From Pseudonocardia humida (GTDB taxonomy: Bacteria > Actinomycetota > Actinomycetes > Mycobacteriales > Pseudonocardiaceae): DNA of 64,000 nt. The first letter of the stretch is position 1. Each line of letters begins with the position of its first letter. The stretch lies in NCBI RefSeq assembly GCF_023898865.1, contig NZ_JAGSOV010000071.1:1-64000 (forward strand), read 5' to 3'. The position numbers and the translations under genes are program-made. Of the stretch, positions 16,131 to 24,889 are shown piece by piece. Under the pieces are notes generated by a model that worked only from the letters and a program-made list of their open reading frames with translations, had not been told where the DNA came from and did not search any database.

Positions 16131-16134
16131 TGGG

Positions 16135-16926
16135 CTACTCGGCCGGTTCCGCGGCGCCGCGCCTGCGCAGCAGGTAGGTGTCCATGATCCAACCGGCCTC
16201 GGCGCGGGCCGCCGCGCGCGTCGCCACGATCTCGTCCGCGACCGCGCGCAGGTCGCCCGCCACCAGCAGCTGGCGCGGGGTGCCCAGGTAGGCGCCCCAG
16301 TAGATGTCCAGGTCGGTGTCGGGGAGGTCGGCGAAGGCCGTGCGCCCGTCCAGCATGACCACCACGTCGGGCACGTCGGGGGGCATCCCGCGCTCGGCCA
16401 GCCGACGCCCGGTGGTGACCAGCACCGGCTCGCCGACCCGGTTGAGGATCAGGCCGTGCGCCGCGGCCAGGGCCTGCACGCTGCTGATCCCGGGGATCGA
16501 CACGACCCGCAGCGGCGGGTCGGTCCGGTCGGCGACGCCCTGCAGCAGGCGCAGGGTGCCGTCGTAGAGCGCGGGGTCGCCCCAGACCAGGAACGCGCCG
16601 ACCGCCCCGGCCGGCAGCTGCTCGGTGATCATCGCCGCGTAGGCCCGGGCCCGGGCGGCCTGCCAGGCCGCCACCTCGGCCGGGTAGTCGGCGGGGTCGC
16701 GCTCGCGCGGCACCTCCGGGGCGGTCACCACGCGGTGGTCGGGGCGGGCGTGGCGGGCCAGCAGCGTGGCGCGCAGCGCGGCCAGGTCGGCGATCCCCTT
16801 GTCGATCTCGAAGAACACCCCGGCGCGACCGATCGCCGCCGCGGCCTGCAGCGTGAGGTGCTCGGGATCGCCGGCCCCGATGCCGACGACCAGGACGGTG
16901 CGCGCGGTAGGGCCGTGCTCAGTCAC
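16135..16926 (-). CDS. cobF: precorrin-6A synthase (deacetylating)
   Basis: 263 residues. CobF methylates precorrin-5 at C-1 with SAM and releases acetate, giving precorrin-6A in the oxygen-dependent cobalamin route. Seen: the CobF-type N-terminus VLVVGIGAGDPEHLTLQAAAAI, the ligand region FEIDKGIADLAALRA, the SAM motif VWGDPALYDGTLRLL near 115-130 and VVSIPGISSVQALAAAHGL near 142-160. Its ATG overlaps the end of cobN by 8 bases, so it is expressed from the cobN transcript, under the riboswitch. Full length. Confidence 0.93.
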   Translation of the reverse strand: MTEHGPTARTVLVVGIGAGDPEHLTLQAAAAIGRAGVFFEIDKGIADLAALRATLLARHARPDHRVVTAPEVPRERDPADYPAEVAAWQAARARAYAAMITEQLPAGAVGAFLVWGDPALYDGTLRLLQGVADRTDPPLRVVSIPGISSVQALAAAHGLILNRVGEPVLVTTGRRLAERGMPPDVPDVVVMLDGRTAFADLPDTDLDIYWGAYLGTPRQLLVAGDLRAVADEIVATRAAARAEAGWIMDTYLLRRRGAAEPAE

Positions 16927-19900
16927 CTTCCAGGTCGCCCTCGGTCTCCAGGTACGCCTGGCGCAGCGCGTCCAGCGTGGCCTGCTCGGGGTGCTCCCAC
17001 AGCTCGCGGTCCACCGCCTCCAGCAGCCGCTCGATCATCCCGTGCAGCGCCCACGGGTTGGACTCGTCGAGGAACTTGCGGTTGACCGGGTCGAGCACGT
17101 ACTCGGCGGTGAGCTTCTCGTACTGCCAGTCGGCGACCACACCGGTGGTGGCGTCCCAGCCGAACAGGTAGTCGACGGTGGCGGCCATCTCGAACGCGCC
17201 CTTGTAGCCGTGCCTGCGCATGGCGTCCATCCAGCGCGGGTTCACCACCCGGGCGCGGAACACCCGGGCGGTCTCCTCGTGCAGGGTGCGGGTGCGCACC
17301 GCCTCGGGGCGGGTGGAGTCGCCCACGTAGGCGGCGGGCGCGGTGCCGGTCAGCGCGCGGACCGTGGCGACCATGCCGCCGTGGTACTGGTAGTAGTCGT
17401 CGGAGTCGGCGATGTCGTGCTCGCGGGTGTCGGTGTTCTTGGCCGCGACGGCGATCCGCCGGTAGGCCTTCTCCATCGCGCCCCGCGCGGGCACGCCGTC
17501 CAGGCCGCGGCCGTAGGCGTAGCCGCCCCAGGTCGTGTAGACCTCGGCCAGGTCGGCGTCGTCGCGCCAGTTGCGCGACTCCACCAGCTGCAGCAGGCCC
17601 GCCCCGTAGGTGCCGGGCTTGGAGCCGAAGATCCGGATCGGGCGCTCGCCGTCGTCGTGGGCGCGCACGAAGTTCTGCTCGGCCGGCTCGTCCAGCCCGG
17701 CCACCAGCTGCACCGCGTCGTCGAGCAGGGCCAGCACGTGCGGGAACGCGTCGCGGAAGAAGCCGGAGATGCGGACCGTCACGTCGATGCGCGGGCGGCC
17801 CAGCTCCGCGAGGTCGATGACCTCCAGGTCGGTGACCCGGCGGCTGGCCTCGTCCCACACCGGGCGCACGCCCAGCAGCGCCAGCACCTCGGCCACGTCG
17901 TCGCCGGAGGTGCGCATCGCGCTGGTCCCCCACACCGAGAGCCCGACGCTGCGCGGGTGCTCGCCGTGGTCGGCGAGGTAGCGGGCCACCAGGGACTCGG
18001 CCATCGCCTGCCCGGTCTCCCAGGCCAGCCGCGAGGGCACGGCCTTCGGGTCGACCGAGTAGAAGTTGCGCCCGGTCGGCAGCACGTTGATCAGCCCGCG
18101 CAGCGGCGAGCCGGAGGGCCCGGCGGGGACGAACCCGCCGTCCAGGGCGTGCAGCACCCGGGTCAGCTCGTCGGTGGTGCCGGCCAGGCGCGGTACCACC
18201 TCGGTGGCCGCGAACTCCAGCACGCGGGCCACCTCCGGGGCCGCGTCGGGCTCCCGGGCGGCGACGACGCCGGCCGCCGCGGCGGGGTCCCACCCGGCCG
18301 CGTCCATGCCGGCGACCAGCGCGTGCGCGCGGGCCTCCACGCCGTCGACCCGGGCCTTGACCTCGTCCTCGGCCAGCCCGAGCGCCTCGCGCAGGCCCGG
18401 CAGGCTCATCTCCCCGCCCCACATCTGGCGGGCGCGCAGCATCGCCAGCACCAGCTCGACGCGCGCGTCGCCCTGCGGGGCGGCCCCCAGCACGTGCAGG
18501 CCGTCGCGGATCTGTACGTCCTTGATCTCGCAGAGCCAGCCGTCGACGTGCAGCAGCATGTCGTCGAAGACGTCCTCGTCGGGGCGGTCGGCCAGGCCCA
18601 GGTCGTGGTCCATCTTGGCCGCCTGCATCAGCGTCCAGATCTGCTGGCGGATCGCGGGCAGCTTGGCCGGGTCGAGCGCGGAGATGTTGGCGTGCTCGTC
18701 GAGCAGCTGCTCCAGCCGCGAGATGTCGCCGTAGGTCTCGGCCCGCGCCATCGGCGGGATGAGGTGGTCGACGAGGGTGGCGTGCGCGCGGCGCTTGGCC
18801 TGGGTGCCCTCGCCCGGGTCGTTGACCAGGAACGGGTAGACCAGCGGCAGGTCGCCCAGCGCGGCGTCGGTGCCGCAGGAGGCGCTCATGCCCATCGTCT
18901 TGCCCGGCAGCCACTCCAGGTTGCCGTGCTTGCCCAGGTGCACGATCGCGTCGGCGCCGAAGCCGCCCTCCTCGCGCGGCGCGCCCAGGTAGCGGTAGGC
19001 GCCCAGGTAGTGGTGCGAGGGCGGCAGGTCGGGGTCGTGGTAGATCGCCACCGGGTTGGCCCCGAACCCGCGCGGGGGCTGCACCATCAGCAGCACGTTC
19101 CCGGCGGCCAGCGCGGCCACGACGATGTGCCCGTCGTCGACGTAGAGCTCCCCGGGCGCCGGGCCCCAGTGCTCCTCGACGCCCGCGCGCAGGTCCTCGG
19201 GCAGGCGCTCGAACCAGCCCCGGTAGCGCTGCGCGGAGATCCGGATCGGGTTGCCCGAGAGCTGCTCCTCGGTCAGCCAGTCCGGGTCCTGCCCGCCCGC
19301 GGCGATCAGCGCGTGCATCAGCGCGTCGCCGTCGCCGGCCGCCACGCCGGGCAGCTCGCCGACGTCGTAACCGGCCTCGCCCATCGCCCGCAGCAGCGCG
19401 ATCGCGCTGGCCGGGGTGTCCAGGCCGACCGCGTTGCCGATCCGGGCGTGCTTGGTCGGGTAGGCCGACATCATCAGCACGATGCGCTTGTCGGCGTTGG
19501 GGATGCGGCGCAGCCGGGCGTGGCGCACCGCGATCCCGGCCACCCGGGCGGCGCGCTCGGGGTCGGGCACGTAGACCGTCAGGCCGTCGGGGTCGAACTC
19601 CTTGAACGAGAACGGCACCGTGATCAGCCGGCCGTCGAACTCGGGGACGGCGACCTGGGTGGCCACGTCGAGGGGGGACAGCCCCTCGTCGCTGCCGGCC
19701 CAGGACGCGCGGCTGCTGGTCAGGCACAGCCCCTGCAGGATCGGCACGTCCAGCGCGGCCAGCTCGGCGACGTCCCACGCCTCGTCCTCACCACCCGCGG
19801 AGACCCCGGCCGGCTTCGTGCCCCCGGCGGCCAGCACCGTCACCACCATCGCGTCCGCCCCGGCCAGCGCGCGCAGCAGCGCGGGCTCGGCCTGGCGCAG

Positions 19901-20506
19901 CGAGGCGCAGTACACCGGCAGCGGGCGGGCCCCGGCGTCCTCCAGCGCGGTGCACAGCGCCTCGACGTAGGCGGTGTTCCCGGCCAGCTGCTGGGCGCGG
20001 TAGTAGAGGACGGCGACGACCGGACCGTCCACGGCGCGCGCGTCGCGCTCCATGACGCCCCACGCCGGCAGCTCCACCGGCGGCTCGAACCCCTGCCCGG
20101 TGAGCAGCAGCGTGTCGGACAGGAAGGCGTGCAGCTGGGCGAGGTTCACCGGGCCGCCCTGGGCGAGGTAGGTGTGCGCCTCCGCGGCCACGCCCGCGGG
20201 CACCGTCGACTGCTCCATCATCTCCGCGTCGGGTGCCTGCTCACCGCCCAGCGCGACCACGGGGAGCCCGGACGCGCGCGCGGCGGCGAGCCCGTCGGGC
20301 CACATCCGGCTGCCGCCCAGGATGCGCACGACCACGACGTCGGCCCCCTCCAGCAGCGCGGGGAGGTCCTCGGCGGGGGTGCGGGCCGGGTTGGCGAGCC
20401 GGTAGGCCGCCTCCGACGCGCGCGCGGAGAGCAGGTCCGTGTCCGAGGTGGACAGCAGGACGACGACGGGGGTGCCCGGGACCGTGCCCGGGGCGTGGGG
20501 GCCCAT
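16919..20506 (-). CDS. cobN: cobaltochelatase subunit CobN
   Basis: 1195 residues, the large subunit of the ATP-dependent aerobic cobaltochelatase (CobNST), which inserts Co(II) into hydrogenobyrinic acid a,c-diamide. Family motifs run the whole length, for example LLSTSDTDLLSARAS, VLMMSAYPTKHARIGNAVGLD, DAIVHLGKHGNLEWLPGK, LPLVYPFLVNDPGEGTQAKR and the C-terminal LFGWDATTGVV. The ATG at 20506 has a strong GGAGGAAG site and gives the usual length; the frame is open further upstream only through the riboswitch. CobS and CobT are not in the window. First gene of the riboswitch-controlled cobN-cobF unit. Confidence 0.96.
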   Translation of the reverse strand: MGPHAPGTVPGTPVVVLLSTSDTDLLSARASEAAYRLANPARTPAEDLPALLEGADVVVVRILGGSRMWPDGLAAARASGLPVVALGGEQAPDAEMMEQSTVPAGVAAEAHTYLAQGGPVNLAQLHAFLSDTLLLTGQGFEPPVELPAWGVMERDARAVDGPVVAVLYYRAQQLAGNTAYVEALCTALEDAGARPLPVYCASLRQAEPALLRALAGADAMVVTVLAAGGTKPAGVSAGGEDEAWDVAELAALDVPILQGLCLTSSRASWAGSDEGLSPLDVATQVAVPEFDGRLITVPFSFKEFDPDGLTVYVPDPERAARVAGIAVRHARLRRIPNADKRIVLMMSAYPTKHARIGNAVGLDTPASAIALLRAMGEAGYDVGELPGVAAGDGDALMHALIAAGGQDPDWLTEEQLSGNPIRISAQRYRGWFERLPEDLRAGVEEHWGPAPGELYVDDGHIVVAALAAGNVLLMVQPPRGFGANPVAIYHDPDLPPSHHYLGAYRYLGAPREEGGFGADAIVHLGKHGNLEWLPGKTMGMSASCGTDAALGDLPLVYPFLVNDPGEGTQAKRRAHATLVDHLIPPMARAETYGDISRLEQLLDEHANISALDPAKLPAIRQQIWTLMQAAKMDHDLGLADRPDEDVFDDMLLHVDGWLCEIKDVQIRDGLHVLGAAPQGDARVELVLAMLRARQMWGGEMSLPGLREALGLAEDEVKARVDGVEARAHALVAGMDAAGWDPAAAAGVVAAREPDAAPEVARVLEFAATEVVPRLAGTTDELTRVLHALDGGFVPAGPSGSPLRGLINVLPTGRNFYSVDPKAVPSRLAWETGQAMAESLVARYLADHGEHPRSVGLSVWGTSAMRTSGDDVAEVLALLGVRPVWDEASRRVTDLEVIDLAELGRPRIDVTVRISGFFRDAFPHVLALLDDAVQLVAGLDEPAEQNFVRAHDDGERPIRIFGSKPGTYGAGLLQLVESRNWRDDADLAEVYTTWGGYAYGRGLDGVPARGAMEKAYRRIAVAAKNTDTREHDIADSDDYYQYHGGMVATVRALTGTAPAAYVGDSTRPEAVRTRTLHEETARVFRARVVNPRWMDAMRRHGYKGAFEMAATVDYLFGWDATTGVVADWQYEKLTAEYVLDPVNRKFLDESNPWALHGMIERLLEAVDRELWEHPEQATLDALRQAYLETEGDLEGD

Positions 20507-20550
20507 GAGGTGCCTTCCTCCCGATCCTCGTCGGGGCTGGAGGGTGCGCG

Positions 20551-20702
20551 GCGGGCGGGTCAGTGTCCTGGCTCCCGGATCGTCGCGCGCCCCGGCCTTC
20601 CGGGCGCCGTCGGTGGCACCCGTGGCCGTCGGCGGGGTCTGCTCCCCGGTGACAGTGGCGGGACCGCGCCGGACTCGCACCGGCTTCCTGGTCCCGCTCG
20701 CC
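20551..20702 (-). promoter_or_regulatory. cobalamin (B12) riboswitch controlling cobN-cobF
   Basis: Read on the minus strand, the leader has the AdoCbl riboswitch signature: AAGCCGGTGCGAGTCCGGC with CGGTCCCGCCACTGT (20642-20683), then GGAAGGCCGGGGCG and, near the 3' end, GGGAGCCAGGACACTGACC as a variant B12 box (about 20561-20579). GGCGAGCGGG (20693-20702) can pair with CCCGCCCGCC to close the structure. It ends 44 bases before cobN. High cobalamin should switch off the chelatase and cobF. Confidence 0.93.
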
Positions 20703-20822
20703 GTATTCGGTTGTGGCCGTGCGGGTCGTGCACTTCCCGGCCCACTGTCCGGGGCGCCCGGTCGGCTCGTCAAGGCTTGTGACGGGCCGCTCGTCGGAGG
20801 GCGGGGCCCGCCGGGCTGTGCC

Positions 20823-20828
20823 TACAGT
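20823..20828 (+). promoter_or_regulatory. -10 element of leaderless promoter for cobG
   Basis: TACAGT, six bases before the GTG at 20835, suggesting a leaderless transcript for cobG-cobH-cobIJ that does not carry the riboswitch. Confidence 0.4.
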
Positions 20829-20834
20829 GACGCC

Positions 20835-21902
20835 GTGCCCGTGCGCCCCGACGCCTGCCCCGGAGTGTTCGCCCTGCACGACGCCGCCGACGGCGCGCTC
20901 GCGCGGGTGCGGCTGCCCGGCGGCGCGGTCGGGGCCGCGGCCCTGCGGGTACTGGCCGGGTGCGCCGACGACCTCGGCGACGGCGCGGTGCACCTGACCT
21001 CGCGCGGGAACGTGCAGCTGCGCGGCCTGGACCGCGACGACCACCGGCTGGCCGAGCGGCTCACCGCCGCCGGGCTGCTGCCCTCCCCCGCCCACGAGCG
21101 CGCCCGCAACGTGCTGGCCTCCCCCCTGTCCGGGATCGCCGGCGGGCTCGCCGACGTGCGCGCGCTCGCCCCGGCGCTGGACCGCGGCCTGTGCGCGCGC
21201 CCGGAGCTGGCCGCGCTGCCCGGGCGGTTCCTGTTCGCCCTGGACGACGGCCGCGGCGACGTCGCCGGCGAGGAGCCGGACCTGTGCTGGCAGGCGGTCT
21301 CCCCCGGGCGCGGTCTGCTGCGCGTCGCCGGCACCCCCGTCGCGGAGGTGCCGATCGCCCGGGCGGTGGCCGTGCTGCTCGACGCCGCCGCGGAGTTCCT
21401 GGACGGCGCGGACGGGGCGTGGCGGGCCCGCGACGTGCCCGGCCCGCAGGGACCCCCGGCGCCGGCCGAGCCCACCGCGCCGCCCGAGGGCCCCACCGCG
21501 GCGCGGGTCGGGTGGGTCGGCGGTGCGCTGGTCTGCTCCCCGCCGCTGGGCGAGTTGTCCGCGGCGCAGCTGCGCGTGCTGGCGGGCGCCGGCCCCACGG
21601 TCCTGGTCACGCCGTGGCGCACGCTCGTGCTGCCCGACGCCGCCCCCGGCACCGACGCCCGGCTGGTCGCGGCCGGCTTCGTCGTCGACCCGGCCTCGCC
21701 GGTGCCGCTGGTCAGCGCGTGCGCCGGGCGCCCCGGCTGCGCCAAGGCCCTGGCCGACGTGCGCGCCGACGCCCGGGCGGGCCTGGCCGCCGACCGGTTC
21801 ACCGGGCGGGTGCACCTGTCGGGCTGCGCGCGGCGCTGCGGCTCACCGCGCGGGGCGCACCGCGCGCTCGTCGCCACCGGGGACGGGCGGTACGCGGGAT
21901 GA
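20835..21902 (+). CDS. cobG: precorrin-3B synthase
   Basis: 355 residues, homologous to nitrite/sulfite reductases. CobG oxidises precorrin-3A to precorrin-3B with O2, the oxygen-requiring step of the aerobic pathway. Seen: N-terminal ferredoxin-like half-domain (DGALARVRLPGGAVGAAAL), VHLTSRGNVQLRGL near 54-67, and the Fe4S4 cysteines in SACAGRPGCAKAL and VHLSGCARRCGSPRG near the C-terminus. GTG at 20835 gives a typical length. Its stop overlaps cobH (ATGA). Presence of cobG marks the route as oxygen-dependent. Confidence 0.92.
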   Translation: MPVRPDACPGVFALHDAADGALARVRLPGGAVGAAALRVLAGCADDLGDGAVHLTSRGNVQLRGLDRDDHRLAERLTAAGLLPSPAHERARNVLASPLSGIAGGLADVRALAPALDRGLCARPELAALPGRFLFALDDGRGDVAGEEPDLCWQAVSPGRGLLRVAGTPVAEVPIARAVAVLLDAAAEFLDGADGAWRARDVPGPQGPPAPAEPTAPPEGPTAARVGWVGGALVCSPPLGELSAAQLRVLAGAGPTVLVTPWRTLVLPDAAPGTDARLVAAGFVVDPASPVPLVSACAGRPGCAKALADVRADARAGLAADRFTGRVHLSGCARRCGSPRGAHRALVATGDGRYAG

Positions 21903-22537
21903 CCGGCCGGGAGTACGTCCGCGACGGCGCCGAGATCTACCGCCGCTCGTTCGCCACGATCCGCGCCGAGGCCGACCTGACCGGGCTCCCGGCGGACCTG
22001 GTCCCGGTGGTGGTGCGCATGATCCACGCCTGCGGGCAGGTCGACCTGGTCGCCGACCTCGTCCACTCGGCCGGGGTGGTCGCCGCCGCGCGGGGCGCGC
22101 TGCGGGCGGGGGCGCCGATCCTGTGCGACGCGGCCATGGTGGCCTCCGGGGTCACCGCGGCCCGGCTGCCGGCCGGCAACGAGGTCGTCTGCACGCTGCG
22201 CGATCCGGGCGTCCCGGAGCTGGCCGCGCAGCGCGGCACCACCCGCAGCGCGGCGGCGCTGGAGCTGTGGGGCGAGCGGCTCGACGGCGCGGTCGTGGCG
22301 ATCGGGAACGCGCCGACCGCGCTGTTCCACCTGCTCGACATGATCGACGCCGGGGCCCCGCGCCCGGCCGCGGTGCTCGGGATCCCGGTGGGGTTCATCG
22401 GCGCCGCCGAGTCCAAGGACGAGCTGGCCGCGCGCACCGACCTGGAGTTTCTGGTGGTCCGCGGGCGGCGCGGCGGGTCGGCGATCACCGCCGCGGCGGT
22501 GAACGCGCTGGCCCGCGAGGAGGAGATCCTGCCGTGA
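21899..22537 (+). CDS. cobH: precorrin-8X methylmutase
   Basis: 212 residues. CobH moves the C-11 methyl to C-12, converting precorrin-8X to hydrogenobyrinic acid. The family is evident from YVRDGAEIYRRSFATIRAEA, RMIHACGQVDLV with the catalytic His at about 43, DAAMVASGV, and AIGNAPTALFHLLDMI. ATGA overlap with cobG and GTGA overlap with cobIJ place it in the middle of a tightly coupled operon. Full length and intact. Confidence 0.95.
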   Translation: MTGREYVRDGAEIYRRSFATIRAEADLTGLPADLVPVVVRMIHACGQVDLVADLVHSAGVVAAARGALRAGAPILCDAAMVASGVTAARLPAGNEVVCTLRDPGVPELAAQRGTTRSAAALELWGERLDGAVVAIGNAPTALFHLLDMIDAGAPRPAAVLGIPVGFIGAAESKDELAARTDLEFLVVRGRRGGSAITAAAVNALAREEEILP

Positions 22538-22599
22538 CCGAGCCTGCGAGGGGACCATCGGGCACTGTGACCGAGCCTGCGAGGGCACCATCGGGCACC
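22534..22599 (+). repeat. 2 x 33-bp tandem repeat at the cobIJ start
   Basis: Two head-to-tail 33-bp units (22534-22566 and 22567-22599; 31 of 33 identical), each beginning GTGACCGAGCCTGCGAGG. Each supplies an in-frame GTG, and a third GTG follows at 22600, so three alternative starts exist for cobIJ, the first overlapping the cobH stop. The encoded residues (MTEPARGPSGTV, repeated) are not part of the enzyme family. Confidence 0.85.
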
Positions 22600-24099
22600 G
22601 TGCGCGAGCCCGGCACGCTCTACGGGGTCGGGGTGGGGCCCGGCGACCCCGAGCTGATGACGCTCAAGGCGGCCCGGCTGATCGCCGCCGCCGACGTCGT
22701 CGCCTACCACTGCGCCCGCCACGGCCGCTCCATCGCCCGCGGCATCGCCGCCGCGCACCTGCGGGCAGACCAGGTCGAGGAGGCGCTGGTCTACCCGGTC
22801 ACCACCGAGACCACCGACCACCCCGGCGGCTACCAGGGCGCGATCGACGAGTTCTACGCCGAGGCGGCGGCGCGGCTGGCCGCGCACCTGGACGCCGGGC
22901 GCGACGTGGTGCTGCTCGCCGAGGGCGACCCGCTCTTCTACGGCTCCTACATGCACATGCACAAGCGGCTCGCCCCGCGCTACCGCACCGAGGTCGTGCC
23001 CGGGGTGACCTCGGTGAGCGCGGCCGCGGCGGCGCTGCGCCAGCCGCTGGTCGAGCGCGACGAGGTGCTCACCGTGCTGCCCGGCACGCTGCCGCGCGCG
23101 GAGCTGGCCCGGCGCCTGGCCGACACCGACTCCGCCGCGGTGCTCAAGCTCGGGCGCACCTTCGAGGCCGTGCGCGGCGCGGTCGACGACGCCGGGCGCC
23201 GCGCCCTCTACGTGGAGCGGGCCACGACCGACCGGGAGCGCACCGCCGAGCTGGCCGACGTCGACCCGGCGTCGGTGCCCTACTTCGCGCTCGCGCTGCT
23301 GCCCGGCGCGGTGGCCTCGGCGCGGCCCGCGGACCCCGAGCGGATCGGCCCCGGCGCCGGTGAGGTGGTCGTCGTCGGCACCGGGCCCGCCGGGCGGGAC
23401 TGGATGACGCCGCAGGTCGGCGGGGTCCTCGCGGCCGCCGACGACCTCGTCGGCTACGGCCCCTACCTCGACCGGGTGCCGCCCAACCCGCGCCAGACCC
23501 GCCACCCCAGCGACAACCGCGTGGAGTCCGAGCGGGCCGCGCACGCGCTCGACCTGGCCGCCGCCGGGCGCCGCGTCGCCGTGGTGTCCGCGGGCGACCC
23601 CGGCGTCTTCGCGATGGCCACCGCGGTGCTGGAGGTCGCCGCGCAGGAGAAGTACGCCGGCGTCGCGGTGCGGGTGCTGCCCGGGGTCACCGCGTCCAGC
23701 GCGGTGGCCGCCGCGGTCGGGGCGCCGCTGGGCCACGACCACGCGGTGATCTCGCTGTCCGACCGGCTCAAGCCGTGGGAGGTCGTGGTCGACCGGCTGG
23801 TCGCCGCCGCCCGCGCCGACCTGGCCATCGCGATCTACAACCCGCGCTCGTCCGCGCGGCCGTGGCAGGTCGGCGCGGCCCGCGACGCGCTGCTGGAGCA
23901 CCTGGCCCCGGACACCCCGGTCGTCGTGGGGCGCGACGTGGGCGGGGCCGGGGAGCGCGTCACCGTCACCACGCTCGCCGAGCTCGACCCCGAGCAGGTC
24001 GACATGCGCACGCTGCTGATCATCGGCTCGTCCGCGACCCGGGTCGTCACCCGCGGCGAGACGACCGCCGTGTTCACCCCGCGCCGCCACCCCGGCTGA
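22534..24099 (+). CDS. cobIJ: CobI-CobJ fusion: precorrin-2 C20- and precorrin-3B C17-methyltransferase
   Basis: 521 residues, two tetrapyrrole methylases in one chain, as in mycobacteria. Residues about 27-265 are CobI (TLYGVGVGPGDPELMTLKAA, AEGDPLFYGSYMHMHKRL, VVPGVTSVSAAAAAL); about 270-515 are CobJ (VVVVGTGPAGRDWMTPQV, VGYGPYLDRVP, VVSAGDPGVFAMA, IAIYNPRSSARPWQ). CobI makes precorrin-3A; CobJ methylates C-17 with ring contraction after CobG. The first 22 residues come from a 33-bp tandem repeat, so translation may start at 22534, 22567 or 22600. The 3' end overlaps convergent cobK by 26 bases. Confidence 0.94.
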   Translation: MTEPARGPSGTVTEPARAPSGTVREPGTLYGVGVGPGDPELMTLKAARLIAAADVVAYHCARHGRSIARGIAAAHLRADQVEEALVYPVTTETTDHPGGYQGAIDEFYAEAAARLAAHLDAGRDVVLLAEGDPLFYGSYMHMHKRLAPRYRTEVVPGVTSVSAAAAALRQPLVERDEVLTVLPGTLPRAELARRLADTDSAAVLKLGRTFEAVRGAVDDAGRRALYVERATTDRERTAELADVDPASVPYFALALLPGAVASARPADPERIGPGAGEVVVVGTGPAGRDWMTPQVGGVLAAADDLVGYGPYLDRVPPNPRQTRHPSDNRVESERAAHALDLAAAGRRVAVVSAGDPGVFAMATAVLEVAAQEKYAGVAVRVLPGVTASSAVAAAVGAPLGHDHAVISLSDRLKPWEVVVDRLVAAARADLAIAIYNPRSSARPWQVGAARDALLEHLAPDTPVVVGRDVGGAGERVTVTTLAELDPEQVDMRTLLIIGSSATRVVTRGETTAVFTPRRHPG

Positions 24100-24805
24100 C
24101 CCACCCGGCGGCCGCGGCCACAGTCGCGACCGCCGGCACGCCCGGCGGCAGCGGCGGGCGCGCCACCACCACCACCGGCACGCCCAGCTCGCGGGCCGCG
24201 GCCAGCTTGGCCGCCGGGCCGCCGCTGTCCTTGGTCACCAGCACGTCGACGGCGTGCTCGCGCAGCAGCGCGCGCTCGCCGTCGAGGGTGAACGGGCCGC
24301 GGTCGAGCAGCACGCGCATCCGGGCCGGGACCGGCGGCTCGGGCGGGTCGACCGAGCGCACCAGGAACCAGCGGTCCACCGGCGCGAACACCGCCAGCTC
24401 GGAGCGCCCGGTGCTGAGGAAGATCCGCTCGCCCAGCGCGGCCGCGACCCGCGCCGCGGCGGGCAGGTCGGGCACGGACCGCCAGTCGTCGCCGGGGACG
24501 GCGGTCCAGCCCGGGCGCTGCAACCGCAGGAACGGCACCCCGACCCGCCCGCAGGCCGCGGCGGCGTGCGCGGTCATCGTCGCGGCGAAGGGATGGGTGG
24601 CGTCCACGACGGCGTCGGTGCGGTGCTCCCGCAGCCACGCCGCCAGGCCATCGACACCGCCGAACCCGCCGACCCGGACCGTCCCGGGCAGCGGCAGCGG
24701 GGAGCGCACGCGCCCGGCCAGCGACACCGTCACGTCGTGGTCGGCGCTCAGCTCGCCGGCCAGCAGCCGCCCCTCGGTGGTGCCGCCCAGCACGAGAACC
24801 CTCAC
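24074..24805 (-). CDS. cobK: precorrin-6A reductase
   Basis: 243 residues. CobK reduces precorrin-6A to precorrin-6B with NADPH. Seen: N-terminal Rossmann motif VLVLGGTTEGRLLAGEL, DATHPFAATMTAHAAAACG near 68-86, LSTGRSELAVFAPV and VLVTKDSGGPAAKLAAAREL near 185-205. The GTG start overlaps the stop of a 26-codon MSELASE mini-ORF (GTGA), coupling it to cobM upstream. The 3' ends of cobK and cobIJ overlap by 26 bases in opposite orientation, leaving no room for a separate terminator. Confidence 0.93.
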   Translation of the reverse strand: MRVLVLGGTTEGRLLAGELSADHDVTVSLAGRVRSPLPLPGTVRVGGFGGVDGLAAWLREHRTDAVVDATHPFAATMTAHAAAACGRVGVPFLRLQRPGWTAVPGDDWRSVPDLPAAARVAAALGERIFLSTGRSELAVFAPVDRWFLVRSVDPPEPPVPARMRVLLDRGPFTLDGERALLREHAVDVLVTKDSGGPAAKLAAARELGVPVVVVARPPLPPGVPAVATVAAAAGWVSRGGGAG

Positions 24806-24882
24806 CGCTCTCCCTCGCTGCGCGAGCTCGGCGCTTCGCCCAAGAGCACTGTGTTGAACGATTCGCTCGCAAGCTCGCTCAT
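24802..24882 (-). CDS. 26-codon mini-ORF linker (MSELASE repeat)
   Basis: Encodes MSELASESFNTVLLG, then EAPSSRSEGER. It is a diverged copy of the mini-ORF at 2311-2388, sharing the MSELASES start, the EAP centre and the RSEGER end, and again ends in a 4-base overlap with the next gene (cobK, GTGA). It begins 7 bases after the cobM stop. It lies in a tightly packed operon where a spacer is not otherwise expected, so it looks like an inserted element that kept translation coupled. Function of the peptide unknown. Confidence 0.5.
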   Translation of the reverse strand: MSELASESFNTVLLGEAPSSRSEGER

Positions 24883-24889
24883 CCGCGTC

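Noticed and set aside
16766..20782. A 1338-codon open frame on the plus strand opposite cobN and its leader
   Set aside because: It is the antisense shadow of cobN: no homology, His/Gln/Arg-rich composition, and it runs through the riboswitch. Very GC-rich genes produce such frames.
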